The position numbers were made by a program, and so were the translations under genes. A model generated the notes under the pieces. That model ran no database searches, was not told the DNA's origin, and saw only the letters and a program-made list of their open reading frames with translations. Positions 18,633 to 28,157 of a stretch of DNA of 64,000 nt are shown here, piece after piece. This DNA is from CAVUNY01 sp963768585. GTDB taxonomy: Bacteria > Chloroflexota > Anaerolineae > Anaerolineales > Anaerolineaceae. The stretch's first letter is position 1. Each line of letters starts with the position of its first letter. The DNA lies in the NCBI GenBank assembly GCA_963768585.1, contig CAVYIF010000015.1, positions 186,001-250,000 on the forward strand. Direction: 5' to 3'.

Positions 18633-18878
18633 ATGATGAATCTGAAAGGCAGCTTGCAGTTGTTGATTCTCAATGTGCTCGCCCAGGGGCCAAACCATGG
18701 CTACCAGATTGCCCAGCAGATCAAACAGCAGTCGCGCGGCATTCTCGATTTTAAGGAAGGCACCCTTTACCCCACTCTGCATGGTATGGAACGCCAGGGT
18801 TATCTTATTTCGGCAGAAGAAGAGGAAAACGGGCGCATCCGGCGATACTATCACCTGACCGACAGCGGGCAGAAATAG
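18633..18878 (+). CDS. PadR family transcriptional regulator, prematurely stopped
   Basis: PadR winged-helix repressor, 81 residues to a TAG at 18876-18878. The winged helix is complete: LKGSLQLLILNVLAQGPNHGYQIAQ, the recognition region KEGTLYPTLHGMERQGY, and the wing ENGRIRRYYHLTDSG. The frame continues open past the TAG for 23 codons to a TGA at 18948-18950 (LAAEQKAWRQFVQAVNLNLE), which looks like the normal C-terminal dimerisation helix. A point nonsense change, an error or readthrough would explain this. AGGAGG precedes ATGATG. It sits before an ABC exporter that it probably controls. Confidence 0.8.
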   Translation: MMNLKGSLQLLILNVLAQGPNHGYQIAQQIKQQSRGILDFKEGTLYPTLHGMERQGYLISAEEEENGRIRRYYHLTDSGQK

Positions 18879-19194
18879 CTCGCAGCCGAACAGAAAGCCT
18901 GGCGCCAGTTTGTGCAGGCGGTAAATCTCAATCTGGAAGCGGGCGCCTGAGGCGGCCTGCACCCATTAAAAATGATACTTTATATGAGATACGCTGCCAC
19001 GTTTGCGCATTCAAAATCCTTGACGGGAAAATCGTAACACCATAGAATGATTACGAGGCTGCACATTTATACGGGTAACCCCCATAAAAAACCCCCTTTT
19101 TAACCCTTTAATCCTGCAAAGCCTTCTTTTGGCCAGTCAAACCATGGAGTCCATCCACGGTAAATGCACTGCATCATTCCCCCGGAGTCAAACA

Positions 19195-20067
19195 ATGAAC
19201 GTCATTGAAATAAACAAACTATCAAAATATTATGGCAAAGCCAGAGGCATCCGCGAGGTTTCATTGGCGGTGCAGGAAGGGGAAATTTTTGGCTTTATTG
19301 GCCCCAATGGGGCCGGGAAATCCACCACGATTCGTTTACTGCTGTCTTTAATCTACCCGACCGCCGGCAGTGCCCAGATCTTTGGCAAAGACGTGAATGA
19401 ATACGGGGCGCAAATTCGCGAGGTTGTGGGCTATTTGCCATCCGAAATTTTCTACTATGACAAAATGAAAGTCATTGATTTGCTCAAATATTCTGCCAGT
19501 TTTTACAAACAAGACTGCACAAAGCGCATCAACGAATTGGCCGGAATCATGGAGCTGGAACTCAACCGCAAGATTGAAGATCTCTCTTATGGCAATAAAA
19601 AGAAGGTCGGCATCGTACAGGGTCTGCTGCACCAACCCAAGCTCATCATCCTGGATGAGCCCACCAGCGGACTGGATCCCCTCATGCAGCAAAAATTCTT
19701 TAATTTGATCGTCGAAGAAAACAAAAAGGGCGCCACAGTCTTCTTTTCCTCACACATTCTGGGCGAAGTGCAGAAAATGTGCAGCCGGGTGGCTATCATC
19801 CGCGAAGGCGAAATCGTAAAAATTGAAGATATCAAAACCCTGCAGCGCGACAACTACAAAAAAATCAGTGTGGTCGCCGATCATATCGACGAAAAGCACT
19901 TTGCCATGGAAGGGATCAGCAACCTGCAGAATGGGAACGGTACCCTCAAATTCTTTTATAAGGGCGACATCAACCTGATTACCAGGGCGATCAGTGAAAT
20001 CCCTGTAACCGACGTGCTGATTGAAGAACCCACCCTCGAAGAAATATTCATGCATTATTACGTCTAG
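19195..20067 (+). CDS. ABC transporter ATP-binding protein
   Basis: 290-residue ATPase of a two-permease exporter of the ABC-2 type. Walker A is GPNGAGKS near residues 40-47, the signature is LSYGNKKKVG (a divergent LSGGQ), and Walker B is LIILDEPTSGLDP, followed by the H-loop SSHIL. A C-terminal extension typical of drug and peptide exporters follows. The start at 19195 is preferred over 19129 because GGAG precedes it and the fold starts there. The two permeases follow at once, forming an operon. Base composition is lower in GC than the flanking helicase genes. Confidence 0.92.
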   Translation: MNVIEINKLSKYYGKARGIREVSLAVQEGEIFGFIGPNGAGKSTTIRLLLSLIYPTAGSAQIFGKDVNEYGAQIREVVGYLPSEIFYYDKMKVIDLLKYSASFYKQDCTKRINELAGIMELELNRKIEDLSYGNKKKVGIVQGLLHQPKLIILDEPTSGLDPLMQQKFFNLIVEENKKGATVFFSSHILGEVQKMCSRVAIIREGEIVKIEDIKTLQRDNYKKISVVADHIDEKHFAMEGISNLQNGNGTLKFFYKGDINLITRAISEIPVTDVLIEEPTLEEIFMHYYV

Positions 20068-20076
20068 GCGAAAACG

Positions 20077-20877
20077 ATGAATATCTATTTGCATGAATTA
20101 AAAATGAATGCCCGCTCGATCATCACCTGGTCGGCTACCCTCGCTTTGCTGCTTTTCGTCTTTCTCTCCGTGTTCTCCGCAATATCCATCGACATGGCGG
20201 CATTTAATACTTTGATGGAAAATTACCCCCCCGAGATGATGGCCGTCTTTGGATTGAGTGGATTGGATATGGGCAGCATCCTGGGCTTTTATGCGCTGGC
20301 TTTTCTTTTCTGCCAGCTTTGCGTCTCGATCCAGGCCGCCAATTATGGCGTATCGCTGGTTTCGATCGAAGAACGCGACCTGACCGCCGATTTCTTGCTG
20401 GCAAAGCCGGTTACCCGGTTCAGAATTCTGACTGCCAAACTGCTGGCGGCCCTCACCGGCCTGGCGATTTCCAATGCGGTGGTGTGGATCTGTTCGCTGG
20501 TCTTTGTCAACCTTTTTAAAGGCGACAATACTTACAACGCCAATACCCTGTCCCTGCTGCTGCTGACCGTGACTTTTTTGCAGTTATTTTTCCTGATGGT
20601 GGGTTTGCTGATCTCGCTGCTGATGAAAAAGGTTCGCAGTGTGCTTCCGGTTTCGATGGGGCTGGTGTTTGCCTTATATATTCTCAGCGCTTTTGGGAGT
20701 TCCTTCGGTGAGGATTTATTCTCTTACCTCACCCCCTTCAAGCATTTTGAAGCCAACGCGATCATCAAAACCGGGGCATTGAATATGCAGCTTGTGCCCA
20801 TCAGCCTGGTCGTCACCCTGCTGGCGCTAGTTGGCAGCTACTGGCTGTATCAACGCAGAAACATCCACTCCGTCTGA
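20077..20877 (+). CDS. ABC-2 type permease
   Basis: 266-residue membrane protein with six hydrophobic segments (about 18-38, 62-88, 112-138, 150-178, 183-203, 235-255). Between the second and third lies EERDLTADFLLAKPVTR, the coupling-helix region typical of ABC-2 permeases of the bacitracin/copper-export type. The gene starts nine bases after the ATPase stop. It is homologous in layout to the next permease, and the two probably form a heterodimeric channel. Substrate unknown. Confidence 0.87.
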   Translation: MNIYLHELKMNARSIITWSATLALLLFVFLSVFSAISIDMAAFNTLMENYPPEMMAVFGLSGLDMGSILGFYALAFLFCQLCVSIQAANYGVSLVSIEERDLTADFLLAKPVTRFRILTAKLLAALTGLAISNAVVWICSLVFVNLFKGDNTYNANTLSLLLLTVTFLQLFFLMVGLLISLLMKKVRSVLPVSMGLVFALYILSAFGSSFGEDLFSYLTPFKHFEANAIIKTGALNMQLVPISLVVTLLALVGSYWLYQRRNIHSV

Positions 20878-20889
20878 GGAGAAAACCTG

Positions 20890-21684
20890 ATGAACATTTT
20901 CGTGCGCGAATTAAAGTCGAATTTCAAATCTTTGCTCATCTGGAGTGGGATCATCGTGGTGTTTGTGGTCATGGGTGTTTCGAAATTTTCCGCCTTTGCC
21001 AGTGATCCGACCACTTTAAAAATCCTGGAAGACCTTCCTAAGGCACTGCTCGATGTGTTTCAAATGAATGCCTTTAACCTGGGCACAGTCAGCGGGTTTT
21101 ACGGCATCATGTACTCGTACTTTGGCTTGATCGCAGCCCTGTTTGCGGTCATGTTGGGCAGCGACATCATTTCGAAGGAAGAACGGGATAAAACGGTTGA
21201 ATTCTCACTTACCCTGCCGATCCAACGTCACCAACTGATCACCGGAAAGCTGCTGGCGGCCGTGGTGAACTGCATCATTCTCATCCTGGTGATTTGGGGC
21301 GCTTCGCTCGCCTTTACGGCATCCTTTAATCCCGATCAGGCGTTTTATACGTTTCTGGGTTTGATCATCCTTACCCTGTTCCTCGTGCAAATGATCTTCC
21401 TGGCGTTAGGCATCTTGTTGGGCTGTGCCATGAAGGAATATAAACAGGCCAGTTCCCTGGCAGTTGCACTGCTCATGGGGACTTACTTTATCTCCATTAT
21501 TGCGGGATTGAGCAAGGATCTGGCGTTTTTAAAATATTTTTCCCCGTTCAAATACTTCAACCCGCTTACCCTGCTGAACGAATCAAAGATCGATCCGCTT
21601 TTTGTGCTGCTCTCCCTGGGTATCATCGCCGCCAGTTTGATCGGCGCCTATTTTACCTATTCCAGACGGGACCTGTATATTTAG
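20890..21684 (+). CDS. ABC-2 type permease
   Basis: 264-residue paralogue of the preceding permease with the same segment pattern and the same loop (EERDKTVEFSLTLPIQRHQ). The N-terminal motif IFVRELKSNFKSLLIW parallels IYLHELKMNARSIITW upstream, so a tandem duplication is likely. AGGAG precedes the ATG. Last gene of the PadR-controlled exporter operon; it is convergent with the XRE gene, with 12 bases between stops. Confidence 0.87.
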   Translation: MNIFVRELKSNFKSLLIWSGIIVVFVVMGVSKFSAFASDPTTLKILEDLPKALLDVFQMNAFNLGTVSGFYGIMYSYFGLIAALFAVMLGSDIISKEERDKTVEFSLTLPIQRHQLITGKLLAAVVNCIILILVIWGASLAFTASFNPDQAFYTFLGLIILTLFLVQMIFLALGILLGCAMKEYKQASSLAVALLMGTYFISIIAGLSKDLAFLKYFSPFKYFNPLTLLNESKIDPLFVLLSLGIIAASLIGAYFTYSRRDLYI

Positions 21685-21696
21685 GCGCGAGTCACC

Positions 21697-21909
21697 TTAC
21701 TCTTCTAATTGAAAAACATCCTCGACGCTGACCCCGAAAGTTTTGGCAATCCGCATGGCCAGGAGCAGCGAAGGCACATATTTGTTGGCCTCAAGCGCGA
21801 TGATCGTTTGGCGGGTGACACCAACGAAGGTTGCAAGTGTTTCTTGAGTCATTTCGGCGTTCTCAAAACGATACCGGCGGATCTGGTTCTTCAGGTTGGG
21901 AGATGGCAT
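21697..21909 (-). CDS. XRE family regulator
   Basis: 70-residue single-domain helix-turn-helix protein of the compact YozG/SinR-like type. The HTH runs MTQETLATFVGVTRQTIIALE, followed by the conserved YVPSLLLAMRIAKTFGVSVEDVF tail. ATG at 21909 sits one base after the stop of the upstream membrane gene, so translation is coupled. Such pairs of a small membrane protein and a minimal XRE protein are common. The inverted repeat at 22339-22373 upstream of the pair is a good candidate for its own operator. Confidence 0.85.
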   Translation of the reverse strand: MPSPNLKNQIRRYRFENAEMTQETLATFVGVTRQTIIALEANKYVPSLLLAMRIAKTFGVSVEDVFQLEE

Positions 21910-21910
21910 G

Positions 21911-22318
21911 TTACTGCCCGCGCCCATATTGAACCAGGGTCATGACGGATTGAACCAAAGTCAGGATCATAAAGCCAACCAGGGGAAAAATTGGCAAAAT
22001 GTGGACCGGGATAAAACCTTCGCTGCGATAGATGGCCCATACCGCAATACTGCTGCCGACAAAGACGACCCAGAAAACCGTATATGCCGTGAGCATCGTC
22101 CTTAACTGAATGGACTGGTCTCGCTCGTCAGAGACAATTTGGGAATCTCTTTTCCGGGGCAGATAAAAAAACTGGCTGAACCCCAACAATCCCAACAAAC
22201 CGAATGCCGCCATGGAGCGTTCTTGCATGCCAACAAACAGGAACAGCACAATGAAAGCCGCCAAGGTGACCGCAAGGACTGCCAGGTTGAACCAGGCGTG
22301 TTTCTCATAACGGGACAT
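21911..22318 (-). CDS. Four-helix membrane protein paired with XRE regulator
   Basis: 135-residue protein with four hydrophobic segments (about 11-31, 38-53, 76-95, 104-127) and a charged central loop RKRDSQIVSDERDQSIQLR. That SDERD loop is typical of the small DUF2178-like membrane proteins that accompany compact XRE regulators; the assignment is by pattern only. TGGAGGT precedes the ATG. First gene of a two-gene transcript. Confidence 0.75.
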   Translation of the reverse strand: MSRYEKHAWFNLAVLAVTLAAFIVLFLFVGMQERSMAAFGLLGLLGFSQFFYLPRKRDSQIVSDERDQSIQLRTMLTAYTVFWVVFVGSSIAVWAIYRSEGFIPVHILPIFPLVGFMILTLVQSVMTLVQYGRGQ

Positions 22319-22338
22319 TCTATACCTCCAACTCTATG

Positions 22339-22373
22339 TAATGTTTGCTTTACATATTGTAAAACAAACATTA
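22339..22373 (-). promoter_or_regulatory. Operator-like inverted repeat upstream of the XRE operon
   Basis: Two 16-base arms (22339-22354 and 22358-22373) with one mismatch, separated by TAT; the outer core is TAATGTTTG/CAAACATTA. It lies just upstream of the ribosome site, where an autorepressor would be expected. Confidence 0.65.
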
Positions 22374-22841
22374 CCTTGTGTCAAGAGGGATTCGCCTGCT
22401 TTTTTCTCTTGCTTTTAATTCACTCCTTCCGAGACAACAAAATCAACCATGAATACGGATGGCCTCAAATAAATCCAGGCACGGCAGGCGGATGACCAAC
22501 TGCCCGTCCGCCCGGCTGAAAGCGCAGGGCTGCCCCAGGCGCAGCGCAGTCTCCGCGGCGGGTTCTCTGGGCGAGGGACAGGAAAATTGTATCTTCGCGA
22601 ATTGATTGCTGTTTCGCCCAAAAGGCACTTAGCAAATACATTTGAAGGCTTTTTCCAGTCCGAATATCTATGCTGCATCCCCTGGCTTGAAGAATGCAAA
22701 TTCGTTGTAAGGAGAATTTAGCCCTTCTATTTTCAGTTTGTACTAAAATAAATCTAACCAAAAATAATGGTACCGTTTATTCTGCGATGACACAGCCCAA
22801 AAAATAATATCTGAGTCCGGGCGTGGAACAGGTAAATCCAT
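22374..22841 (-). other. Gene-poor gap with a possible glycosidase remnant
   Basis: No intact gene is seen. On the minus strand, about 22443-22570 reads ALRLGQPCAFSRADGQLVIR then LPCLDLFEAIRIHG, which has the look of the C-terminal beta-sandwich that ends many glycoside hydrolases. There is no start or catalytic part. Treated as a probable relic. Confidence 0.25.
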
Positions 22842-24678
22842 ATGAAAACACAACTCAAACTCCAAAAAATTCTTTTTTTGGGACTGGCGTTGATATTCTG
22901 CGCCAGCCTTGTCCAACCTACCCAGGCAGCGCCGGCGGGTGTCCTCCAGAATATGATCGATGCTGCTCCCGATGGCGGTACCGTATCTATCCCGGCTGGC
23001 TCCTATCATGAGACACTGCTGGTAGATAAAAACCTGACTCTCAAGGGTGCTTCCGCTGACACAACCGTACTGGAACCAGCAGGAGAAAACCAGCGTGTGA
23101 TTACCGTGACAGCGGGGCACAACCTGCATGCGCAGGACCTGCGCATCACGGACGGCGAGGTTGAAGAAGGCTCAGGGGGCGGGATCTACCTGGCAGGCGG
23201 CAGCCTGACCCTGGACCATGTGCAGATTGATCACAACCAGGCAGCCTACGGTGGGGGCGTGTACCAGGAAGGCGCCAATTGGACCGTGACCATTACCGAC
23301 AGTATGATCGAATATAATTCGGCCTCGATGACCGGCGGCGGGGTGTACACCTCCGGCAGCGCCACCCTGGTGAATACGCAGCTCTATGGGAATACCGCCA
23401 CCTGGCATGGCGGGGGACTGCATGTCAATTCCGGCAGCGCCACCTGCTTGGCGGCTCCGTCAGCGCCAACCACGCCTCAAACGGCAACGGCGGTGGGGTG
23501 AATGTCAATGACGGCCTCACGATAAGCGGGACTAATTTTCAGGGCAACACCGCCGGCGACTCAGGCGGCGCGCTCACCCAGTGGAACGCCGGCAAGCTGG
23601 TTTCCATCAGCGAGGCCGGTCTTTCGGATAATTCAGCCCGGAATAACGGGGGCGGAGCGAATATTAACAGCTACCTGACCATAAACGACACGACTTTCAG
23701 CGGGAACACGGTTGATTCCGGCGGCACTGGCAACACTTACGGCGGCGGGATGGTTGCCGGGGATGGGCTGGATGGCAACCATCTGACCTTCGACGAAAAC
23801 TCGATAAAATGCTCCGGCTGCAAAATCTCCAGCGGCGGGGGACTGTACATCAAGCGGGCTTCCACCGGAGCCTCATCCATTACCCACAGTTCCTTCGACG
23901 GCAACCTGGCCTGGACCGGCAGCGGCATATCCAGCGACACCACGGTCGAACTCACCCTGGCCAACACCGAATTTCTTAACAACGGCAGCCTGAACCGGGA
24001 CGCGTCCGGCGGTTTCGGGGGTGGGGTGGATGCCTTTTGGGTGCACGGCGACCAGCTGCTCTTCCAGAACAACAAGGTCATGTACGACGGCGGCGGCCTA
24101 AGAGTCAGTCATGCCGTACTGACCAGACGCGCTTTATTAACAACACCGCCTGCTGGCCAGGCGGGGGGGTGAAGCCGGCAACGATTTCGCGGCAGCAACC
24201 TGCTGTTCGCCGGCAACGACTCGGTCAGCGGGGCAGCCCTATACGTGCAAGTCGGACCGGCGGTGCTGTAACACGCCACTATCGCCCGGCCTACCCAGGG
24301 GCCCGGCTCAGGCATTTTCATCCAATCCAGGGGCATGGCTGAAAATAGAGAACAGTATCATTACCGCCCATAATGATGGGATCTATGTGGAAGGCGCGCT
24401 GGACCGAAGATTACAACCTTTTCTATGATAATAACAATGATATTAACACGCCTATTATAGGCACGCTCATCCAGGGTCTGCATAGTGTTCATGCCAATCC
24501 GCTGTTTGCCAACCCCGCCGCAGATAATTACCACCTGCTGTGGCCCTCACCCGCCATCGCCCTGGGCACCGACTTAGGCGTCACCACCGATCTGGACGGG
24601 CGGGCGCGGATCGGGCGCTTTGACTCCGGCGCCTACCAGTTCTGGGCCAGCATTTATGTGCCGCTTATCAGCAAGTGA
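22842..24678 (+). pseudogene. Secreted right-handed beta-helix protein, frameshifted
   Basis: About 610 codons spread over several frames. The N terminus has a signal peptide (LKLQKILFLGLALIFCASLVQPTQA) followed by the pectate-lyase-like start DAAPDGGTVSIPAGSYHETL. Many short beta-helix rungs follow (GGGIYLAGG, GGGVYTSGS, GGGLHVNSG). Frame breaks fall near 23445 and 24115, and again between about 24180 and 24340, while homology-like rungs continue across each. The end, GRFDSGAYQFWASIYVPLISK, matches the usual finish of this family. Either a decayed gene or several indel errors in G/C runs. The N-terminal part to 23501 alone could still be exported. Confidence 0.75.
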
Positions 24679-24692
24679 CGTTAAATTAAATA

Positions 24693-24732
24693 GCAAGGCC
24701 GCTCAAAAGGTGACCCTTTTGGGCGGCCTTGC
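24693..24732. terminator. Bidirectional terminator
   Basis: 18-bp stem with one G/T mismatch and a 4-base loop between the convergent beta-helix and kduD genes. A-rich sequence on the left gives a U-tract for the minus-strand operon. Confidence 0.75.
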
Positions 24733-24743
24733 ATATTAACCGT

Positions 24744-25508
24744 TCAGCGCGCCAGCCAGCCGCCATCGATATTCATGATACAGCCGTTAAGGTAATCCGA
24801 AGCGGATGAAGCCAGGAAGACAGCCGCGCCCATCAGGTCGGCGGGGGTGCCCCAGCGCCCGGCCGGGATGCGCGCCAGAATGGTCTCGCTGCGTTCAGCG
24901 TCCTGGCGCAGGGCGGCCGTATTGGCCGTGGCCATATAGCCGGGGGCAATCGCATTGGCATTAATCCCTTTACCGGCCAGTTCGTTGGTCAGCAGTTTGG
25001 TGATGCCTGCCACGCCGCTCTTGGATGCAGTGTAGCCCGGCACAAGGATTCCGCCCTGGAAGGAGAGCATAGAGGCAATATTGATGATCTTGCCGCTTTT
25101 CTGGGGGATAAAATGACGGGCGGCTGCCTGGCACAGGAAGAAGACCGCCTTGAGATTGATCTGGATCACATCGTCCCAGTCTTTTTCGGTGTGCTCCAGC
25201 AGCGGCGCGCGGCGGATAATGCCGGCATTGTTTACCAAAATATCGATGTGCCCGTAGTGAGCCACCACATTGTCGACCAGCTTCTGCAGGTCGGCCACGG
25301 AAGCCTGAATCAGGTTGGCCTGCTGGTGGTAGTAGCCACGCCCAAGGGCTTTAATTTTTTCTTCGGTTTCGGGAGCGGGACCCAGGTCAACCCCGGCCAC
25401 ATTTGCCCCGGCTTCGGCCATGGCGATGGACATGCCCTGCCCCAGACCCTGCCCGGACCCGGTAATCAGGGCCACTTTACCGTCAATACGAAATGAATCG
25501 AAAATCAT
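24744..25508 (-). CDS. kduD: 2-dehydro-3-deoxy-D-gluconate 5-dehydrogenase
   Basis: 254-residue short-chain dehydrogenase. It reduces 2,5-diketo-3-deoxygluconate to 2-keto-3-deoxygluconate (KDG) in pectin and uronate breakdown. Seen: the dinucleotide loop TGSGQGLG (16-23), NNAG (93-96), catalytic S146, and Y159-x3-K163 (YTASK). The opening FRIDGKVALITG and NINGCIMNIDGGW-like end match KduD length and pattern. It is the last gene of a minus-strand operon with kdgK and the iolB-like isomerase, which supports the specific call over a generic SDR. Confidence 0.85.
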   Translation of the reverse strand: MIFDSFRIDGKVALITGSGQGLGQGMSIAMAEAGANVAGVDLGPAPETEEKIKALGRGYYHQQANLIQASVADLQKLVDNVVAHYGHIDILVNNAGIIRRAPLLEHTEKDWDDVIQINLKAVFFLCQAAARHFIPQKSGKIINIASMLSFQGGILVPGYTASKSGVAGITKLLTNELAGKGINANAIAPGYMATANTAALRQDAERSETILARIPAGRWGTPADLMGAAVFLASSASDYLNGCIMNIDGGWLAR

Positions 25509-25629
25509 AATAGCCTCTTTTTTTCCTCTCCAACCTCAACAAAAAGAAGGAGTATATCTTTTCAGTTTCCTCCGCGCGATGCGCGCAGGAAAATGAAGGA
25601 ATCCCCCTCGCAGCGGGGGTGGGGCAATA

Positions 25630-26444
25630 TTAATGGCCCAATGCCTTGAGCATGGGCACAGTTTTGGAGACCCAACCCAGGTTGGGATCGTCGGCGGTGG
25701 CCTGGATGCGGTGATTACCGGCCAGGAACCACAGGTACCAGGTGGTATAACCCGGGGCGCTGACCACGGTATGGTAGCCCTTGGGGGCCATCAGGATCGT
25801 ATTGTCGCGCACGATATAACCGGTATCGACTTCACCGTTGTAATAACGGGTCATGCCAAAACCGTCGCCCGGGCTGACCTTGAAGTAGTACATTTCCTCA
25901 TGAAAGGCTTCACGCGGCAGGTCTTCCTTTTCATGCCTGTGGGGCGGGTAGGTGCTCCAGTTGCCGGAAGGGGTCGAGGTTTCGCCAACGATCAGACTGG
26001 CGGCAGGCAGGTCGGGCTGCCCGGCAAGGGTCAGAATCTGGACGAAATTGCGGCTGAAATTGGCAGCGCCCCACACGCCGGTGGTGCATTTTTCCGGGCC
26101 GATCACGTAAGGATCGACATTTAAGTCGCTGGGCGCGCTGGTCAGGGCTACCTGCAGGTATCCCTGGGCGGTGACGGTATAATCGGCGCCGCAGGGCATA
26201 TACACCGAGTGGGGTTTGCCCATGAATGGGTTGGCCCGCCCGCCGACATTGGCAAAGGTATGACCGTTAACTTTAAAGGTCCCTTGCCACCGATCAAAAC
26301 CGCCAGCACTTCGCGGTCGCCGGTTTTTCCGGTGTAGCTTTCACCGTTACTGAGCACCAGCAGTTCCATATTTAACAGCTTACAGGGGTTGGAAGGCAGG
26401 CGGTTGATACCGGGCTGCGTGGGTACAAATTCAAAATATGCCAT
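25630..26444 (-). CDS. iolB: IolB-type isomerase (5-deoxy-glucuronate isomerase family), one frameshift
   Basis: About 271 residues, the length of IolB, after correcting one missing base near 26282. The early frame reads MELLVLSNGESYTGKTGDREVLAVLIGGKG and the later frame resumes FKVNGHTFANVGGRANPF; restoring a third C in the CC run there joins them. The cupin signature is IolB-like rather than KduI-like: TPSGNWSTYPPHRHEKEDLP, then EEMYYFKVSPGDGFGM and APKGYHTVVSAPGYTTWYL. IolB and KduI are related isomerases. Between kdgK and kduD it may act on the pectin-derived diketide in place of KduI, which is an inference. AGGAGG precedes ATG 26444. Confidence 0.8.
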
Positions 26445-26466
26445 GTGATTCCTCCTGGTGTTAATG

Positions 26467-26531
26467 ACCACAGAGACACAAAGACACAGAGTATTTTTAC
26501 AGTTTTCTCTAAGTCTCTGCGCCTCTGTGGT
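26467..26531. repeat. Imperfect inverted repeat of a dispersed intergenic type
   Basis: ACCACAGAGACACAAAGAC on the left and its near-complement (TCTGCGCCTCTGTGGT) on the right flank a short AT-rich loop. A related tract (ACGCAAAGACGCAGAG) lies at about 2439-2454, so this is a dispersed repeat family. Confidence 0.5.
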
Positions 26532-26585
26532 TGATCTTACCTATCATATCTACTCATTATTATGCCACAAAAAGGGGCAATCTTC

Positions 26586-27620
26586 CTACCGCGAGACGCG
26601 CCCGGATGCATCGCCGCCCATCAGGGTCTCCACCTCGGCGATGCTCACCAGGTTAAAGTCGCCGGGGATAGAGTGCTTGAGGCAGGAAGCCGCAACCGCG
26701 AAGCGCAGGGCCTGGCCCTCATCGCCGGGGTATTTGCGCAGGCCGTAGATCAGACCACCCATGAACAAATCGCCGCCGCCGACCCGGTCGACAATCGGAA
26801 CAATGTCGTAGGTGGGGGCAGTGAAGAACTGGCCTTCTTTCCACAACACGGCCGACCAGGTATTGTGGCTGGCCGAGATTGAGCCGCGCAGGGTAATCGC
26901 AACTGTTTTCAGATTGGGGAATTTCGCCACCAGGTCGGTGCAAACTTTGGCATACCTGGCCGCGTCCACCACACCAGAGGTCACATCCGTCTCCGCGGCA
27001 TGGATGCCAAACACCTTTTCGGCGTCCTCTTCGTTGCCAATGGCCACATCGCAGCCGGCGACCAGATCCTTCATCACCTCGCCGGCTGCCTTGCCCCATT
27101 TCCACAGCTTGGCGCGGTAGTTCATGTCGCACGACACGGTCACACCCATCTGACGCGCAGCCTGGATAGCTTCGGCGCAGGCCAGGGCCGCCCCTTCGGA
27201 TATGGCCGGGGTGATCCCCGTCCAGTGGAACCAATCCGCGCCGGCAAAGACTGCCTTCCAGTCCACCATGCCGGGTTGGATGGCGGCAATGGCGGAGTTG
27301 GCCCGGTCGTAAATCACTTTGCTGGCGCGTTGGGCCGCGCCGGTTTCGAGGAAGTAAATCCCCAACCGGTCGCCGCCCCAGGCCACATGTTCGGTGCTCA
27401 CCCCATAGGTGCGCAAGAAGGCGCGGCAGGCTTGCCCCAGATCGTTTTTGGGCAGACGGGTGACAAACTCCGCCGCTTCGCCGTAATTGGCCAGCGAAAC
27501 CGCTACGTTGGCTTCACCGCCGGCATAGCTCACGTCGAACGAGCGCGCCTGGATGAAGCGCTGAAAGCCGGGAGGCGCCAGGCGCATCATAATCTCCCCA
27601 AAGGTGACAATCTTGCCCAT
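26586..27620 (-). CDS. kdgK: 2-dehydro-3-deoxygluconokinase (PfkB family)
   Basis: 344-residue ribokinase-fold sugar kinase that phosphorylates KDG to KDPG. The opening VTFGEIMMRLAPPGFQRFIQ and the substrate loop GGEANVAVSLANYG are typical of KDG kinases. The PfkB-2 signature reads VDRVGGGDLFMGGLIYG with catalytic D284; a Gly replaces the usual Ala in GAGD. It is the first gene of the kdgK, iolB-like, kduD operon. A 76-base stretch of this gene (27187-27262) recurs, diverged, at 33833-33908. Confidence 0.88.
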   Translation of the reverse strand: MGKIVTFGEIMMRLAPPGFQRFIQARSFDVSYAGGEANVAVSLANYGEAAEFVTRLPKNDLGQACRAFLRTYGVSTEHVAWGGDRLGIYFLETGAAQRASKVIYDRANSAIAAIQPGMVDWKAVFAGADWFHWTGITPAISEGAALACAEAIQAARQMGVTVSCDMNYRAKLWKWGKAAGEVMKDLVAGCDVAIGNEEDAEKVFGIHAAETDVTSGVVDAARYAKVCTDLVAKFPNLKTVAITLRGSISASHNTWSAVLWKEGQFFTAPTYDIVPIVDRVGGGDLFMGGLIYGLRKYPGDEGQALRFAVAASCLKHSIPGDFNLVSIAEVETLMGGDASGRVSR

Positions 27621-27875
27621 TTTTGCTCCTTGTTTGCTAAATCAACATTCTGTACAGGCGCGCGGTGTGCGCCCTGAACAATTATCATTTGCCCCACACG
27701 AAGTACGCCCTCACCGAAGGTGCGCTTCACGTGGGCGAGGGGTCACACACGCCACCCACAGGGTGTGGTCCACAAAGCGCAAGTAGCTTTTAAAAGTACC
27801 ACGATGCAACCCGGTTGCTCTGGGTTGATGTAATTATTGGCTACCTTAAAGAATTATAGCAAATATTAAAAGAAA

Positions 27876-27917
27876 ACTGGGGACGCTTCACCTTTACACT
27901 GGTGAAGCGTCCCCAGT
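27876..27917. repeat. Perfect 17-bp hairpin
   Basis: ACTGGGGACGCTTCACC (27876-27892) and its exact complement (27901-27917) with an 8-base loop, inside the 318-base gap between kdgK and the VOC fragment. Could be a terminator of the genes to its right or a REP-like element. The rest of the gap shows only short GC-rich palindromic tracts. Confidence 0.65.
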
Positions 27918-27938
27918 CGATATTTCAGCAGGAAATTT

Positions 27939-28148
27939 TCAAGCTGCTGGCGGGGTCATCGACACAAACTGCAGGCGGTTGCCAAAGGGATCGTAACACG
28001 TGCCGTAGGTGACCATGCCGGGGATGGTAACCACATCGTCGCATTTGACCCATTTCTTCTTCAGGGCGTCAGTCACGCCATGCGCATCCTGCACGCCAAA
28101 CACCAGGGTGGTCCCACCCGCCCCTTCGGGTACGCCAGGGGTGTGCAT
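27939..28148 (-). pseudogene. VOC/glyoxalase-fold C-terminal fragment
   Basis: About 69 residues matching the second half of a vicinal-oxygen-chelate domain: TTLVFGVQDAHGVTDALKKK and CYDPFGNRLQFVSM, the latter holding the usual DPFGN metal-site turn. The N-terminal beta-alpha unit is missing, and the M20 gene ends ten bases upstream. Probably the tail of a broken gene. Confidence 0.5.
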
Positions 28149-28157
28149 TGATGCCTG

